A stretch of DNA of 64,000 nt from JAEUMY01 sp033764435 (GCA_033764435.1 JANRIX010000048.1:72598-136597); one strand, 5' to 3'. Shown: positions 1 through 9,634, counted from the first letter of the stretch. A program made the numbers and translations. Notes: a model not told the origin generated them from the letters alone.

Positions 1-775
1 ACCCCATCGCGGCATGCAGCGCCGGGCGCGCATGGTCGCGCACGAACATGGTCGCGTAGACGGCGAGCACGAAGAAGCGCACCCACAGCTTGTTCATGCC
101 GGTCAGCAGATGCGGATTGGCGCGCATGATGAGCGCGAACGCCTCGCCATGGCGGAATTCATCGTTGCACCAGCGTTCGAACCAGTTGAAGATCGGATGG
201 AACTTGAGCTCGGGATGACGCTCCAGCTGGCGATAGATGGTGATGTAGCGCGCATAGCCGATCTTCTCCGACAGGTAGGTGGCGTAGAAGATGTACTTGG
301 GCTTGAAGTAGGTGTACTTCTTGGCCTTGGTGAGGAAACCGAGATCGACACCCAGGCCGAAATCCTTGAGCGACTTGTTGATGAAGCCGGCGTGGCGACT
401 CTCATCGCGCGCCATGGCGGCCATGAGTTCCTTGATGTCCGGGTTTTTGACCTTCTTCTTGATCTCGCTGTAGAGCACGCAGCCGGAGAATTCGGCAGTG
501 ACCGAGCTGATCAGAAAGTCGAGAAACTCGCGGCGCAGTTCCGGCGGATAGTCATCGACCTTCACGTTGAACGCATCCTCGCGCTCGAAATGATGACGGT
601 TCACGTCGTCACGGAACTCCTGCATCATCGCGTCCCATTCACGGCGCACCGGGGTGATGTCGATCTTGTCCATGGCGGCGAAATCGGTGGTGTAGAAGCG
701 CGGCGAGAGCAGGGTGTTGGCCTCCGCGAGCTTGGTGGCTTCTTCCGGACTGGTGATGCTGGCGATGTCGTCCAT
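1..775 (-). CDS. acsF: Aerobic Mg-protoporphyrin IX monomethyl ester cyclase AcsF (3' end outside window)
   Basis: AcsF is the di-iron oxidative cyclase that forms the isocyclic ring E of bacteriochlorophyll from Mg-protoporphyrin IX monomethyl ester with O2. My reverse-strand translation from the ATG at 775 (MDDIASITSPEEA) gives about 258 residues. It contains the paired iron-ligand motifs EFSGC...EIKKK, DESRHAGF and WCNDEFRHGEAF expected of a ferritin-like di-iron protein of this family, which is usually about 350 residues. The C-terminal part runs off the left edge. It is the last visible gene of the minus-strand bchF-to-acsF run, 2 bases after puhC. It indicates bacteriochlorophyll synthesis in the presence of oxygen. 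Confidence 0.95.
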   Translation of the reverse strand, partial: MDDIASITSPEEATKLAEANTLLSPRFYTTDFAAMDKIDITPVRREWDAMMQEFRDDVNRHHFEREDAFNVKVDDYPPELRREFLDFLISSVTAEFSGCVLYSEIKKKVKNPDIKELMAAMARDESRHAGFINKSLKDFGLGVDLGFLTKAKKYTYFKPKYIFYATYLSEKIGYARYITIYRQLERHPELKFHPIFNWFERWCNDEFRHGEAFALIMRANPHLLTGMNKLWVRFFVLAVYATMFVRDHARPALHAAMG

Positions 776-777
776 GG

Positions 778-1278
778 TCACTCCTTCAGGGTAAGTTGGG
801 TCGCTGCTGCCGGTGGATCGCGCAGCAGGCGGCCGAAATCGATGGCATTGATGTGGCCGAAGGCACCCAGCTCGACCATGCGCCCGGTGGCGAGGTCGTG
901 CAGGGTGAGCTGGCCGTTGCTCCAGTAGGCGAGCCGGAATGCCGGACCGGCGCCCTGGTTGTGCTGGCGCCGTTCACGGGCAAGGCCGCGCAGCGTGGCG
1001 CGCACAAAGCCGTTGGTGCCGGGGGCAAGACGCGCGAACTGGGTGCCCGACGGTGCATCGATGACGGCCACACTGCCATCGGCGCGGTCTTCAAATCGCA
1101 GGTCGCGGCTCTGTTCCAGTACGACGGGCTTCAGCGGCTCGCGGTCGGGTGCGAATATTCGCACCCCGGCCACCATCAGGATGGTGAAGAGCACCAGCGC
1201 CACCGCGGCCAGCAGAATGCCGCGCGGCAATCCCCGATCCGGGGCAGGCGTCATGCGGGGGCGGGCAGGTGCGCTCAT
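778..1278 (-). CDS. puhC: Photosynthetic complex assembly protein PuhC
   Basis: The protein has 166 residues. A cytoplasmic N-terminal tail is followed by a single membrane segment (about residues 20-39) and a periplasmic domain with the family signature LxPGTNGFVRxxxRGLxRER (residues 84-103). PuhC assists assembly of the reaction centre-LH1 complex in purple bacteria. It sits between puhB and acsF, with 21 bases to puhB. A GCGAATATTCGC palindrome lies inside the gene and encodes RIFA just after the membrane segment. The assignment rests on the motif and the puhABC context. Confidence 0.92.
   Translation of the reverse strand: MSAPARPRMTPAPDRGLPRGILLAAVALVLFTILMVAGVRIFAPDREPLKPVVLEQSRDLRFEDRADGSVAVIDAPSGTQFARLAPGTNGFVRATLRGLARERRQHNQGAGPAFRLAYWSNGQLTLHDLATGRMVELGAFGHINAIDFGRLLRDPPAAATQLTLKE
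1151..1162. repeat. GCGAATATTCGC palindrome, site 1 (in puhC)
   Basis: Perfect 12-base palindrome, symmetric over 20 bases (1147-1166). It reads RIFA in puhC. Confidence 0.9.
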
Positions 1279-1299
1279 GTTGGCGATGGGCTCTCTGTC

Positions 1300-1977
1300 T
1301 CAGAGCGCTGCGGTGGCGGGCTGCATAGAGCCCTGGTCAGCGTGTGCGGTGGCGTTGACCGATGCGGCACCCGTCGTCTCGCCGTTGAGCGCCGCGTCGG
1401 CGCGCAGCGCGTCAGCCAGGATCGTGCTCGCGGCATTCACGTTCTCCAGCGCGCGCAGCATGGGACGCGGATTGCGCCACTGCATGGGCTGGGCATGGGG
1501 CCAGAGGTGCAGATAGGCCAGATGCGCCTGTCCGCCCAGGTCTAACGTGATGTCGCCGCCGCCATCGGCATGCGTGCGCACGGCGGCAGCCTGGATGCGC
1601 TTCAGCGGAATGTTCACCGTGAGCTCGAGCGCGATGCCGATGCGCAGGATCACCCGCCGCGAGGTGATGGCGTAAATCGTGGTGCGGCAGGTGAGCCAGG
1701 CGACCAGTGCCAGCAGCGCCATGCCGACCAGGGCGATGGGGGCGAGACTCAGCGTGCCGGCGATGGCGGGGCCGGCGGCTGCGCCGGCGCTGAGCGCTTC
1801 CACCACGCGCCAGGCAAACAGCACCACAAACCAGGCAGCGACCCAGCGCCAGTGGAAGACATCGCGAAACACCGAACCAAAGGTCGGCCGACCCTGCCAC
1901 AGGACGGTTTCGCCCGATGGTAGATCCTCGCCGATGCCTTCGATGCGCGCGGATTGACGCTTGCTGAGTCGGATCAT
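1300..1977 (-). CDS. puhB: Photosynthetic complex assembly protein PuhB (bacterial PH domain)
   Basis: The protein has 225 residues and starts MIRLSKRQSARIEGIGEDLPSGE, followed by VLWQGRP, the typical opening of PuhB-type bacterial pleckstrin-homology membrane proteins. There are two hydrophobic stretches around residues 45-100, then a PH-like part (YAITSRRVILRIGIALELTVNIPLK). PuhB is a reaction-centre assembly factor. It lies directly downstream of puhA (13 bases) and upstream of puhC on the same strand. The last ~35 residues are low-complexity Ala/Thr-rich. Confidence 0.92.
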   Translation of the reverse strand: MIRLSKRQSARIEGIGEDLPSGETVLWQGRPTFGSVFRDVFHWRWVAAWFVVLFAWRVVEALSAGAAAGPAIAGTLSLAPIALVGMALLALVAWLTCRTTIYAITSRRVILRIGIALELTVNIPLKRIQAAAVRTHADGGGDITLDLGGQAHLAYLHLWPHAQPMQWRNPRPMLRALENVNAASTILADALRADAALNGETTGAASVNATAHADQGSMQPATAAL

Positions 1978-1990
1978 CGTGGACTCCCGA

Positions 1991-2755
1991 TCAGAACAGC
2001 GGCTCGGCGCGTGACGGATCGGCGTAAAGCGTGCCGGCGCCGTAGTAGGCCACGATCTTCTCCTCTTCGAGGAACGTCACCTGGTCGGGCGACTTTGTGC
2101 CCGGAACCTGCGCGAAGTGGGCACCGAAGATCGACTGCACCCGGATCTCGCCGCGATCGCCATGCACCTTGGCGAAGTTGTGGGGCAGCAGCACGCGACG
2201 CTTGCCGGTATCGACTTCGAAGTAGCGGATCAGCACTTCCGAGCGGTCGACCCAGACGTCGCTGACGGTGCCACCCTGCGCGCCATCGGCACCGATGACG
2301 GCCATGCCGCGCGGATCGGGATCACCTTCGGCAATGGTGAAGTCGGTGGCGACGCGCATCGGCACGATCTTGGCCGCACCTTCCAGCGTGAGGTCCGGCG
2401 TGTCGGCGCGCTCGGCCCAGGAGCCCGGGCCGATGCCGGCGGTCATGGGATCGCCGTTCGGCTCAAGCGGGGCGCCGGGATAGCCGCCGACCGACGTGCC
2501 ATTCACTGGGCGCGTGTCCCGTTTGTCGTTGGGCGCGCTGAACTCGCCACCGTGGGCCAGCTTGTAGGTCTTCGGATCCGGCACCCGCGGAAAGCCCTCG
2601 AAATAGGTGGGCGACGGCGGATCGGTCTCCAGCGGATAGCCTTCCCGCTTGTTCTCGCGATGCAGGTAATAGATGAGCGCCGCGAAGAATATCCAGAACG
2701 CGTACAGCACGAGCTGGGCGACGTCGATGTATTCGGTGATGGAGCCTGCGTACAT
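1991..2755 (-). CDS. puhA: Photosynthetic reaction centre H subunit PuhA
   Basis: The protein has 254 residues, the normal length for the family. It has one N-terminal transmembrane helix (about residues 12-30, VLYAFWIFFAALIYYL) followed by RENKREGYPLE and a globular cytoplasmic domain containing the ligand-rich segment PMRVATDFTIAEGDPDPRG. The H subunit caps the L/M reaction-centre core and shapes the proton path to QB. The ATG at 2755 is preceded on the minus strand by an AAGGAGA Shine-Dalgarno element. The gene follows lhaA by 26 bases in the bch-puh superoperon. Confidence 0.97.
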   Translation of the reverse strand: MYAGSITEYIDVAQLVLYAFWIFFAALIYYLHRENKREGYPLETDPPSPTYFEGFPRVPDPKTYKLAHGGEFSAPNDKRDTRPVNGTSVGGYPGAPLEPNGDPMTAGIGPGSWAERADTPDLTLEGAAKIVPMRVATDFTIAEGDPDPRGMAVIGADGAQGGTVSDVWVDRSEVLIRYFEVDTGKRRVLLPHNFAKVHGDRGEIRVQSIFGAHFAQVPGTKSPDQVTFLEEEKIVAYYGAGTLYADPSRAEPLF

Positions 2756-2781
2756 GGTTCTCTCCTTCTTTGATGATCCGG

Positions 2782-4251
2782 TCAGCCGGGAAATTCGGCC
2801 AAACCGAATCGTGTGGACCCTGCCGCATCAGAACGCTGTTCGGCGCGCTTGCGCATGCCGACAAGGGGTCCCAGCACGATGAGGGTGACAAACAACACGC
2901 CAATTTCAAGGTGATACACAACGCTGTAGGGCACGTCGGCGCCTTGCATCGCGGCGCCAAGATGCGGAGTGAGGCCTGCCACGACATCGCGCAGCACACC
3001 GCCCAATGCGATGGCCACGCCGGCCGCGGTGGCTTGCACGGCGCCCCAGGCGCCCAGGGCGAGACCATTGAGACGCTGGTCGGCAGGTCCGGCATCGATG
3101 GACATGGCGATGATCAGGGTGGCAACGGCAAACATTCCACCGCCGGTACCGATCGCAAAGGTGCCGACGCGGAAGAGCCAGGGCGCCCCCATCGGAGCGG
3201 AGAACACGACAGCCGCGAACGCAGCGATGCCGATGAGCACGCCGAGCGCGGCCAGCCGAAATGGATCTGCGCCGTGGGTCAGCCGGCGCGCGGCAAAGGC
3301 GAAAGCACACAGCGTACCGCCCGCCAGAAAAGCGGTGAGCTGCGTGGTCTCGCTGACACTGAGTCCCAGGATTTCAGCCCCATAGGGCTCCAGCAGGATA
3401 TCCTGCATCGTAAAGCCCGCAGTGCCAAGCGCCACGACCAGCAGAAAGCGCGCCGTGCGGCCATCACGGCTGACTTGCTGCCAGGCGTCCTTCAGATCCA
3501 GTTCGGCGATGCCTTCACCCCGAGCGCGGCCGGGATTGCGCGACTCCTGCTTCCACAAGGCGATTCCATTGAGCACCATCGTGACCAGTGCGGCGCCCTG
3601 GACGACCTGGATCAGGCGCAGCGGGCTGAACTCGGCCAGCAGCAGGCCGAAAGTGAAAGCGCTGGCGAGCATGCCAAGCAGCAGCATGACGTAGAGCAGG
3701 GCGACGACGCGCGGACGCTTGTCCTCGCTGGCGATGTCGGCGGCGAGCGCCAGGCCGGCGGTTTGTGTGGTGTGGAGTCCCGCGCCGACCAGCAGGAATG
3801 CCAGGGCTGCAGCGGCATGACCAAGCCACGCCGGCCCTTGGGTATCGCCAGACAGAAGAATCAGCGCGAAGGGCATGATTGCGAGGCCACCAAACTGGGT
3901 CAGCGAACCGAACCAGATGAATGGAACGCGGCGCCAGCCGAAGGCCGAACGGTGCACGTCGGACCGGAACCCGATCAGGGCGCGCATTGGCGCAAACAGC
4001 ACCGGCAACGCCACCATCAGCGCGACAAGCCAGGCGGAGACACCCATCTCGACGATCAACACCCGGTTGAGCACGCCAGTGAGCAGCACCATCGCCATGC
4101 CGACGGACACCTGGAACAGGCCCAGACGCAGGATGCGCGACAGCGGCAGGTCCGCCGACGCGGCATCGGCGAATGGCAGCCAGCGCGGCGACAGCCGCAT
4201 CCAGCCAGCCATGATGGCCTTGCGCGTCCGGGTGATGTCAGTCGAGGGCAT
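2782..4251 (-). CDS. lhaA: Light-harvesting 1 assembly protein LhaA (PucC-family MFS)
   Basis: From the ATG at 4251 (MPSTDITRTRKA) the protein has 489 residues with about 12 membrane segments. It has the PucC/LhaA family opening LPLSRILRLGLFQVSVGM and the segment GFRSDVHRSAFGWRRVPFIW. LhaA promotes insertion of LH1 polypeptides and bacteriochlorophyll. The frame stays open upstream to 4341, but that part overlaps the end of bchM. The chosen ATG overlaps the bchM stop by one base (TGATG), which implies translational coupling. Only this copy sits between bchM and puhA; a second PucC-family gene lies after bchG. Confidence 0.93.
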   Translation of the reverse strand: MPSTDITRTRKAIMAGWMRLSPRWLPFADAASADLPLSRILRLGLFQVSVGMAMVLLTGVLNRVLIVEMGVSAWLVALMVALPVLFAPMRALIGFRSDVHRSAFGWRRVPFIWFGSLTQFGGLAIMPFALILLSGDTQGPAWLGHAAAALAFLLVGAGLHTTQTAGLALAADIASEDKRPRVVALLYVMLLLGMLASAFTFGLLLAEFSPLRLIQVVQGAALVTMVLNGIALWKQESRNPGRARGEGIAELDLKDAWQQVSRDGRTARFLLVVALGTAGFTMQDILLEPYGAEILGLSVSETTQLTAFLAGGTLCAFAFAARRLTHGADPFRLAALGVLIGIAAFAAVVFSAPMGAPWLFRVGTFAIGTGGGMFAVATLIIAMSIDAGPADQRLNGLALGAWGAVQATAAGVAIALGGVLRDVVAGLTPHLGAAMQGADVPYSVVYHLEIGVLFVTLIVLGPLVGMRKRAEQRSDAAGSTRFGLAEFPG

Positions 4252-4970
4252 CAATGTCCTTGCGAATATTCGCAAGCCAGTTCCAGCGCATGCGAAATGT
4301 AGAAGCCGGTGCCGACCCGATAGTCCCGGGCCAGTTTCCAATGGGCGAGGTCGGGATGGTTGCCGATCAGCCGTTCAAGGCGGGTCAGCGCCACCGGCTC
4401 GATGGCCGGTGCACGATCACCGCGCGGGAAGGCCCGACCGATCCAGTGCATGGCGGTCAGCGCCGGCGTGCGCGGCGCAAACGTGAAGAGCAGCGAATGC
4501 CGGGCGCGGGCGGCGAGTCGGGCCACAGCGGCGACCATGTCGTCAGCCTCGTAATGAATGAGCGAGTCCATGGCAACCACGTGGTCAAACTGGCCGAGCT
4601 CTTCGCCGGCCATGTCGCCGACGCGAAAGTCCAGCGTGCCCGTCAGGGCCAGCGTGGCGGCGCGTTCTGCGGCCAGCTTCACCAGTGTCGGGGAGAGATC
4701 GATGGCGACGACTTCGGCACCGCGCCTTGCGGCCTCCACCGCCAGCGCACCCGTGCCGCAGCCCGCATCAAGGACGCGGCGGCCATGAAGATCATCCGGC
4801 AGCCAGCCCAGCAGGTTGGCGCGCATGCTGTCGCGTCCGGCGCGAACGGTGGCGCGGATGCGGCTCACCGGCGCATCGGACGTGAGCCGTGCCCACGCCT
4901 CGACGGCGGTGCGATCGAAGTAGGTTTTCAGCTCGCCGCGGCGCGACTGCCAGGTCTGGCTTTGCATCAA
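4251..4970 (-). CDS. bchM: Mg-protoporphyrin IX O-methyltransferase BchM
   Basis: The enzyme transfers a methyl group from SAM to the C13 propionate of Mg-protoporphyrin IX, the step after BchH. It has 239 residues. The SAM-binding glycine motif VLDAGCGTGALA lies near residue 65, followed by VVAIDLSPTLVKLA and MDSLIHYEADD, all typical of BchM. The start overlaps the bchL stop by four bases (ATGA). The C-terminus ends in CEYSQGH, encoded by a GCGAATATTCGC palindrome, so the palindrome contributes almost the last residues of the enzyme. Confidence 0.95.
   Translation of the reverse strand: MMQSQTWQSRRGELKTYFDRTAVEAWARLTSDAPVSRIRATVRAGRDSMRANLLGWLPDDLHGRRVLDAGCGTGALAVEAARRGAEVVAIDLSPTLVKLAAERAATLALTGTLDFRVGDMAGEELGQFDHVVAMDSLIHYEADDMVAAVARLAARARHSLLFTFAPRTPALTAMHWIGRAFPRGDRAPAIEPVALTRLERLIGNHPDLAHWKLARDYRVGTGFYISHALELACEYSQGH
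4262..4273. repeat. GCGAATATTCGC palindrome, site 2 (3' end of bchM)
   Basis: Symmetric over 18 bases (CTTGCGAATATTCGCAAG). It encodes CEYS near the BchM C-terminus, 11 bases before the lhaA start. Confidence 0.9.
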
Positions 4971-5881
4971 TCGAATCCCAGGAGGTCGAAAATGTCGCGG
5001 TCCTTCATCGGTTGCGCGACGAGGGGCTCGCTGCCGGCCCAGAGGTTGGCAGCGAGGCGCATGTACTCCATCTGCACCGCTTCCAGTTCGGGCGATGCTT
5101 CCATTTCAAACAGCGTGGCCTTCTTCAATCGGCTGCGTCGGATCACATCGAGATCCGGGAAGCGCGCGGCGGTGGTGAGACCCACCCGGTCGTTGAAGCG
5201 ATCAATCTGGTCGGTGGCGGCACTGCGGTTGGCAACCACGCCGCCCAGCCGCACCTTGTAGTTCTTGCTCTTGGCCTGGATGGCCGCAATGATGCGGTTC
5301 ATCGCGAAGATGGAATCGAAGTCGTTGGCGGTTACGACCAGTGCTCGGTCGGCGTGCTGCAAGGGCGCGGCGAAACCGCCGCAGACCACATCGCCCAGTA
5401 CGTCGAAGATGACCACGTCGGTGTCTTCCAGCAGGTGATGTTCCTTCAGGAGCTTCACTGTCTGGCCGACCACGTAGCCGCCACAGCCGGTGCCGGCTGG
5501 TGGGCCGCCCGCCTCGACACACATGACGCCGTTATAGCCCTCGTACACGAAGTCCTCGGGCCGCAGCTCCTCGGAGTGGAAGTCCACGGTTTCAAGAATG
5601 TCGATCACCGTGGGGACGAGGCACTTGGTCAGGGTGAACGTGGAGTCGTGCTTTGGGTCGCAGCCGATCTGGAGCACGCGCTTGCCCAGCTTGGAGAAGG
5701 CGACCGAGAGGTTGGAGGACGTGGTGCTCTTGCCGATGCCCCCCTTGCCGTAGACGGCGAACACCTTGGCGGTGCCGATCTGCACGGTCGGGTCCATCTC
5801 GACCTGTACGCTGCCGGCGCCATCGGGCCGGGAGGCACCACTTCGTTTGATGCTGGAGACAGGTACGGTTGCAACTTCCAT
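4967..5881 (-). CDS. bchL: Light-independent protochlorophyllide reductase ATP-binding subunit BchL
   Basis: The protein has 304 residues and resembles a NifH-type iron protein. It has a P-loop GKGGIGKST (residues 45-53), switch segments QIGCDPKHDST and VLGDVVCGGF, and the two Cys ligands of the bridging 4Fe-4S cluster at about C133 (GTGCGG) and C167. It delivers electrons to BchNB with ATP hydrolysis in dark protochlorophyllide reduction. It lies 24 bases after bchH and overlaps bchM by four bases. Confidence 0.97.
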   Translation of the reverse strand: MEVATVPVSSIKRSGASRPDGAGSVQVEMDPTVQIGTAKVFAVYGKGGIGKSTTSSNLSVAFSKLGKRVLQIGCDPKHDSTFTLTKCLVPTVIDILETVDFHSEELRPEDFVYEGYNGVMCVEAGGPPAGTGCGGYVVGQTVKLLKEHHLLEDTDVVIFDVLGDVVCGGFAAPLQHADRALVVTANDFDSIFAMNRIIAAIQAKSKNYKVRLGGVVANRSAATDQIDRFNDRVGLTTAARFPDLDVIRRSRLKKATLFEMEASPELEAVQMEYMRLAANLWAGSEPLVAQPMKDRDIFDLLGFD

Positions 5882-5905
5882 GGAATATCCGATCAGTGGG
5901 TGAGG

Positions 5906-8900
5906 TCAGGCTGCGGCTTGCTGGTAGACGCCTTCGAGGCGGTCTTCCAGTTCTTCTCCGGCACGGCGCAAGGCATCGAGCGTCTCGGCGTCCGGAGTCC
6001 AGAACTTGCGGTCATGGGCTTCCAGCAGGCGGTTGGCAACGCGCGCCGAAGCGGTGGGATTGAGGCGGGCCATGCGGTCGCGCATGGCGGGGTCCAGCAT
6101 GAAAGTCTTGGAGAGCTCCTGGTACACCCAGGGCTGCACCTGGCCCGTGGTCGCGGACCAGCCCATGGTGTTCGACACCGCTTCCTCGATCTGGCGCACG
6201 CCTTCAAAGCCATGGCGCAGCATCGCTTCATGCCATTTCGGATTAAGCGCGCGGGTGCGGGCCTCGATGGCGATCTGCTCGGACAGGGTGCGGATGGCGC
6301 CTTCGCCCTGTGTCTGGTCGCTGATGTAAACGGGCATCTCGGCATCGGTCCTGCCTGCGGCGCGCCGAGCGCGCTGTGCCGCGCGCGAGATGCCACCCAG
6401 CGTGTCGAAGTAGACATCGACCGTGGTCACGCCGACTTCGACGGACTCCAGGTTCTGGTAGGCGAGATCCACGCCGGACAGGATGGACTTCAGGAGCGCC
6501 GGCTGTGCGACCGGCTTGCCCGAGCGTCCGTAGGCGAAGCTCTTTCTGCGCGAGTAGGTTTCAGCCAGTTCATCCTCGTCATCCCAGCGCGAGGAATTGA
6601 CCAGCATGCCGACATTGGCACCATAGGCGCCGTCGGCGTTGCTGAAAACGCGGAGCGCGGCAGTCTCCAGATCCACGCAATGTTCGCTGGCGTGGGCCAG
6701 GGCGTTGCGGCGCACGAAGTTCTGGTCGACCGGTTCATCGGCAGACGCGGCCAGCCAGGCGGCTTCGGCCAACAGCCGGGTCTGCAGCGGCAGCAAGTCA
6801 CGGAAAATCCCGGAGAGCGTCATGACCACGTCAATGCGCGGCCGGCCCAGTTCCGCCAGCGGCACCAGTTCGGCGCCGCACAAGCGGCCATAGTGATCGA
6901 AGCGCGGCCGGGCACCCATGAGGGCCAGGGCCTGCGCAATCGGCGCGCCTTCGGATTTCAGGTTGTCGGTTCCCCAGAGCACCAGCGCAACACTTTCTGG
7001 CAGGGCGTGGCCGGATTCGACGTGGCGCTGCAATAGCCGCTCCGCCTGACGCGTCCCGTCCTTCATGGCAAATGCGCTGGGCAGCTTGAACGGGTCGAAA
7101 CCATGCAGATTGCGACCGCTGGGCAGCACATCGGGCGTGCGCAACAGATCACCCCCCGGTGCAGGCGGAATGAACTTGCCATCCAGTGCACGCAGCAGGG
7201 CGGGCAACTCGTGGTCGCGTTGCAGCAGTGCGTCGGTCTTCAGGAGTTCGGTGAGCTGGGATTGCACGCTGGCATCCGTGCTGAGCGATTCGGGTGCGGC
7301 GCCTTCCACCAGCTTGCGAATATTCGCAATCGGCACCGGCGCGCCCTGCGAGCTGGCCATGCTGCTGAGGATGTCAACGCGCGCATCGGTGTCCGCCGAC
7401 TCGCCGACCACGTGCAGGCCATGCGGAATCAGCGTCTGTTCCAAATCGACCAACTGTCTGCGCAGGACCTCGATGCGGACGGCGTCGTCCTGACCGGCGT
7501 CGCCAGCTGCGAGGTCTAGCGCATGGGCCTGCTCCAGGATCTGCTTGGCGAGTTCGCTGCGTTCCGCTTGCGCCATGTCCGGTGACTGGCGCCAGCGTTC
7601 CAATGAAGTCTTCAGCGCCTGCAGATCACGATACAGGCCGGCTTCCGCAATCGGCGGACTGGTGTAGGAGAGCAGGGTGGCATTGCCGCGGCGTTTGGCC
7701 AGCGTGCCTTCGGACGGATTGTTCGAAGCGTAGAGGTAGAAGTTGGGAAGGCTGCCGATGAGGCGATCCGGCCAGCAGGCTGAAGACAGGCCCACCTGCT
7801 TGCCGGGCATGAATTCCAGCGCACCATGCGTGCCGAAGTGCAGCACGGCATCCGCGCCGAAGTCTTCACGCACCCAGCGGTAGAACGCGGAGAAGGCATG
7901 CGTGGGCGCAAAGCCCCTTTCAAACAACATGCGCATCGGATCGCCTTCATGGCCGAAGGCCGGCTGAATGCCGACGAAGACGTTTCCGAAGCGCGCACCG
8001 AGCACGAAGAGGCCCGAGCCATCGCTTTGCTGCTTGCCGGGTGCAGGGCCCCACTGGGCTTCGATTTCGGCGAGCCAGGGTTCGCGGCGCACGTGATCGT
8101 CTGCCGTGATGCGGGCCGCGACATTGGCCGTCGTGCCGTGGCGCGAGGCGTTGCCGGCGATGATCTGGTCGCGCAGCGCATCGACCGAATCCGGCACGTC
8201 CACAGAGTAGCCGCCGGCCTTCATCGCCTTCAGCGTATTGAACAGCGACTCGAACACTGCCAGGTGCATGGCGGTGCCTGCGTTACCGCCGTTGGGCGGG
8301 AAGTTGAACAGCACGATGGCGACCTTGCGGAGCGCCCGTTCCTGTCGGGCGAGTGCAACCTGTTTGGCGACCCGGGAGGCCAGCATGGCCGCGCGTTCAG
8401 CCTGCGCCACCATGTCCCGCGCGCCCATGTCGGCGCCGGCCGGACCGGCCGTGCTGCGGCCACCGAAGACCATGGAACCGGTTGCGCCATCCAGCTCCGG
8501 AATGGCGACCATCATGGTGGCTTCCACCGGCAACAGGCCGCGTTCCGATTGCTGCCACTGTTCCAGCGTCTGGAATTCGAGCGGCTGTGCGGCGATGTAG
8601 GGCACGTCAAGCTGCTGCAGGATGGCGGCTGCCGCTTCGGCATCGTTGTAAGCCGGTCCGCCGACCAGCGAGAAGCCGGTCAGCGACACGAAGCAATCAA
8701 TGGCGGGCTTGCCAGAACGCATCAGGAAGGATTCGATGGCGGGGCGGGCGTCCAGGCCACTGGCAAAAACCGGCAGGACACGCAGGTCGCGCGCTTCCAG
8801 TGCGGCGATCACGCCGTCATAGTGGGCCGTGTTGCCAGCCAGAACATAGGCACGCATGACCAGCAGCCCGACGGTGCCACGCGCGCCGGGCGATGGCGGC

Positions 8901-9634
8901 AGATCTGCCAGGCGGTCGGTGACGCGGCCTGCGGTGCCAAGGCGCGGGTGATACAGGCCAGTCTCGGGATACTCGCGCGGCTCGGCGATCTTCATGCCGC
9001 GCCGGGGCCGCACACTTTCCTGGGCATAGCGGTCGGCCAGGGAACGCACCAGGTTCGCGACGTTCTCCTCCGAACCGGCCAGCCAATACTGCAGGCAGAG
9101 AAAATAGGCGCGCACGTCCTGGGCGGTACCCGGAATGAAGCGCAGAATCTGCGGCAAGCGACGCAGCATTTTCATTTGCTGGGCACCGGCGCGTTCGGGT
9201 TTGCCCGACTCCGACTTGCCCGAACCGCGCAGCTTCTTCAACAGGCCGACAATGCCGCCCGGCGTCGCCGACATGTCGAACTTGCCCATGCGGGTGAGCT
9301 TCACGACTTCGGGCGTGCTCATGCAGCACACCATGGCGTCACAGTGGTCGCGACGGGCAATCAGCGTGTCGAGGATGGGCCGGACATGGTCTTCCATGAA
9401 CAGCATGGTGACCACCACGATGTGGGCCTGGCCGATGTCGTTGCGGCAGCGTTCCAGGCTTTGCGGGCTGTCCGCCCAGTCGCTCGCGGCATGCAGCGTC
9501 AGGCTGAGGCCGGGCATGTCTTTCTGGCAGGTGCGACGGGCACGCTCGACCGTGCTGGCGAGATGGTTGTCCAGGGTGACGATGGTCACCCTGAGCGCGG
9601 AGGTCGCGTCAGCGGCCAAAGTGGGCTTTGGCAT
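5906..9634 (-). CDS. bchH: Magnesium chelatase large subunit BchH
   Basis: The protein has about 1242 residues from the ATG at 9634 (MPKPTLAADATSALRVTIV), the normal size for the porphyrin-binding subunit that inserts Mg2+ into protoporphyrin IX with BchI and BchD. It contains the conserved FNFPPNGGNAGTAMHLAVFESLFNTL region and the HFGTHGALEFMPGKQVGLS block of CobN/Mg-chelatase proteins. The frame is open further upstream to 9712, but the chosen start matches the family. It overlaps the 3' end of bchB by 26 bases. One GCGAATATTCGC palindrome inside encodes ANIR. Confidence 0.96.
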   Translation of the reverse strand: MPKPTLAADATSALRVTIVTLDNHLASTVERARRTCQKDMPGLSLTLHAASDWADSPQSLERCRNDIGQAHIVVVTMLFMEDHVRPILDTLIARRDHCDAMVCCMSTPEVVKLTRMGKFDMSATPGGIVGLLKKLRGSGKSESGKPERAGAQQMKMLRRLPQILRFIPGTAQDVRAYFLCLQYWLAGSEENVANLVRSLADRYAQESVRPRRGMKIAEPREYPETGLYHPRLGTAGRVTDRLADLPPSPGARGTVGLLVMRAYVLAGNTAHYDGVIAALEARDLRVLPVFASGLDARPAIESFLMRSGKPAIDCFVSLTGFSLVGGPAYNDAEAAAAILQQLDVPYIAAQPLEFQTLEQWQQSERGLLPVEATMMVAIPELDGATGSMVFGGRSTAGPAGADMGARDMVAQAERAAMLASRVAKQVALARQERALRKVAIVLFNFPPNGGNAGTAMHLAVFESLFNTLKAMKAGGYSVDVPDSVDALRDQIIAGNASRHGTTANVAARITADDHVRREPWLAEIEAQWGPAPGKQQSDGSGLFVLGARFGNVFVGIQPAFGHEGDPMRMLFERGFAPTHAFSAFYRWVREDFGADAVLHFGTHGALEFMPGKQVGLSSACWPDRLIGSLPNFYLYASNNPSEGTLAKRRGNATLLSYTSPPIAEAGLYRDLQALKTSLERWRQSPDMAQAERSELAKQILEQAHALDLAAGDAGQDDAVRIEVLRRQLVDLEQTLIPHGLHVVGESADTDARVDILSSMASSQGAPVPIANIRKLVEGAAPESLSTDASVQSQLTELLKTDALLQRDHELPALLRALDGKFIPPAPGGDLLRTPDVLPSGRNLHGFDPFKLPSAFAMKDGTRQAERLLQRHVESGHALPESVALVLWGTDNLKSEGAPIAQALALMGARPRFDHYGRLCGAELVPLAELGRPRIDVVMTLSGIFRDLLPLQTRLLAEAAWLAASADEPVDQNFVRRNALAHASEHCVDLETAALRVFSNADGAYGANVGMLVNSSRWDDEDELAETYSRRKSFAYGRSGKPVAQPALLKSILSGVDLAYQNLESVEVGVTTVDVYFDTLGGISRAAQRARRAAGRTDAEMPVYISDQTQGEGAIRTLSEQIAIEARTRALNPKWHEAMLRHGFEGVRQIEEAVSNTMGWSATTGQVQPWVYQELSKTFMLDPAMRDRMARLNPTASARVANRLLEAHDRKFWTPDAETLDALRRAGEELEDRLEGVYQQAAA
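7316..7327. repeat. GCGAATATTCGC palindrome, site 3 (in bchH)
   Basis: Symmetric over 16 bases. It encodes ANIR in BchH. Confidence 0.9.

Noticed and set aside
2770..4302. Long open frame on the plus strand (about 510 codons) opposite lhaA
   Set aside because: Antisense to a clear PucC-family gene; composition is the His/Gln/Arg-rich pattern of a GC-rich reverse frame with no domain.
4889..7036. Long plus-strand frame (about 715 codons) opposite bchL and bchH
   Set aside because: Shadow of two well-identified genes; no ribosome site or recognisable motif.
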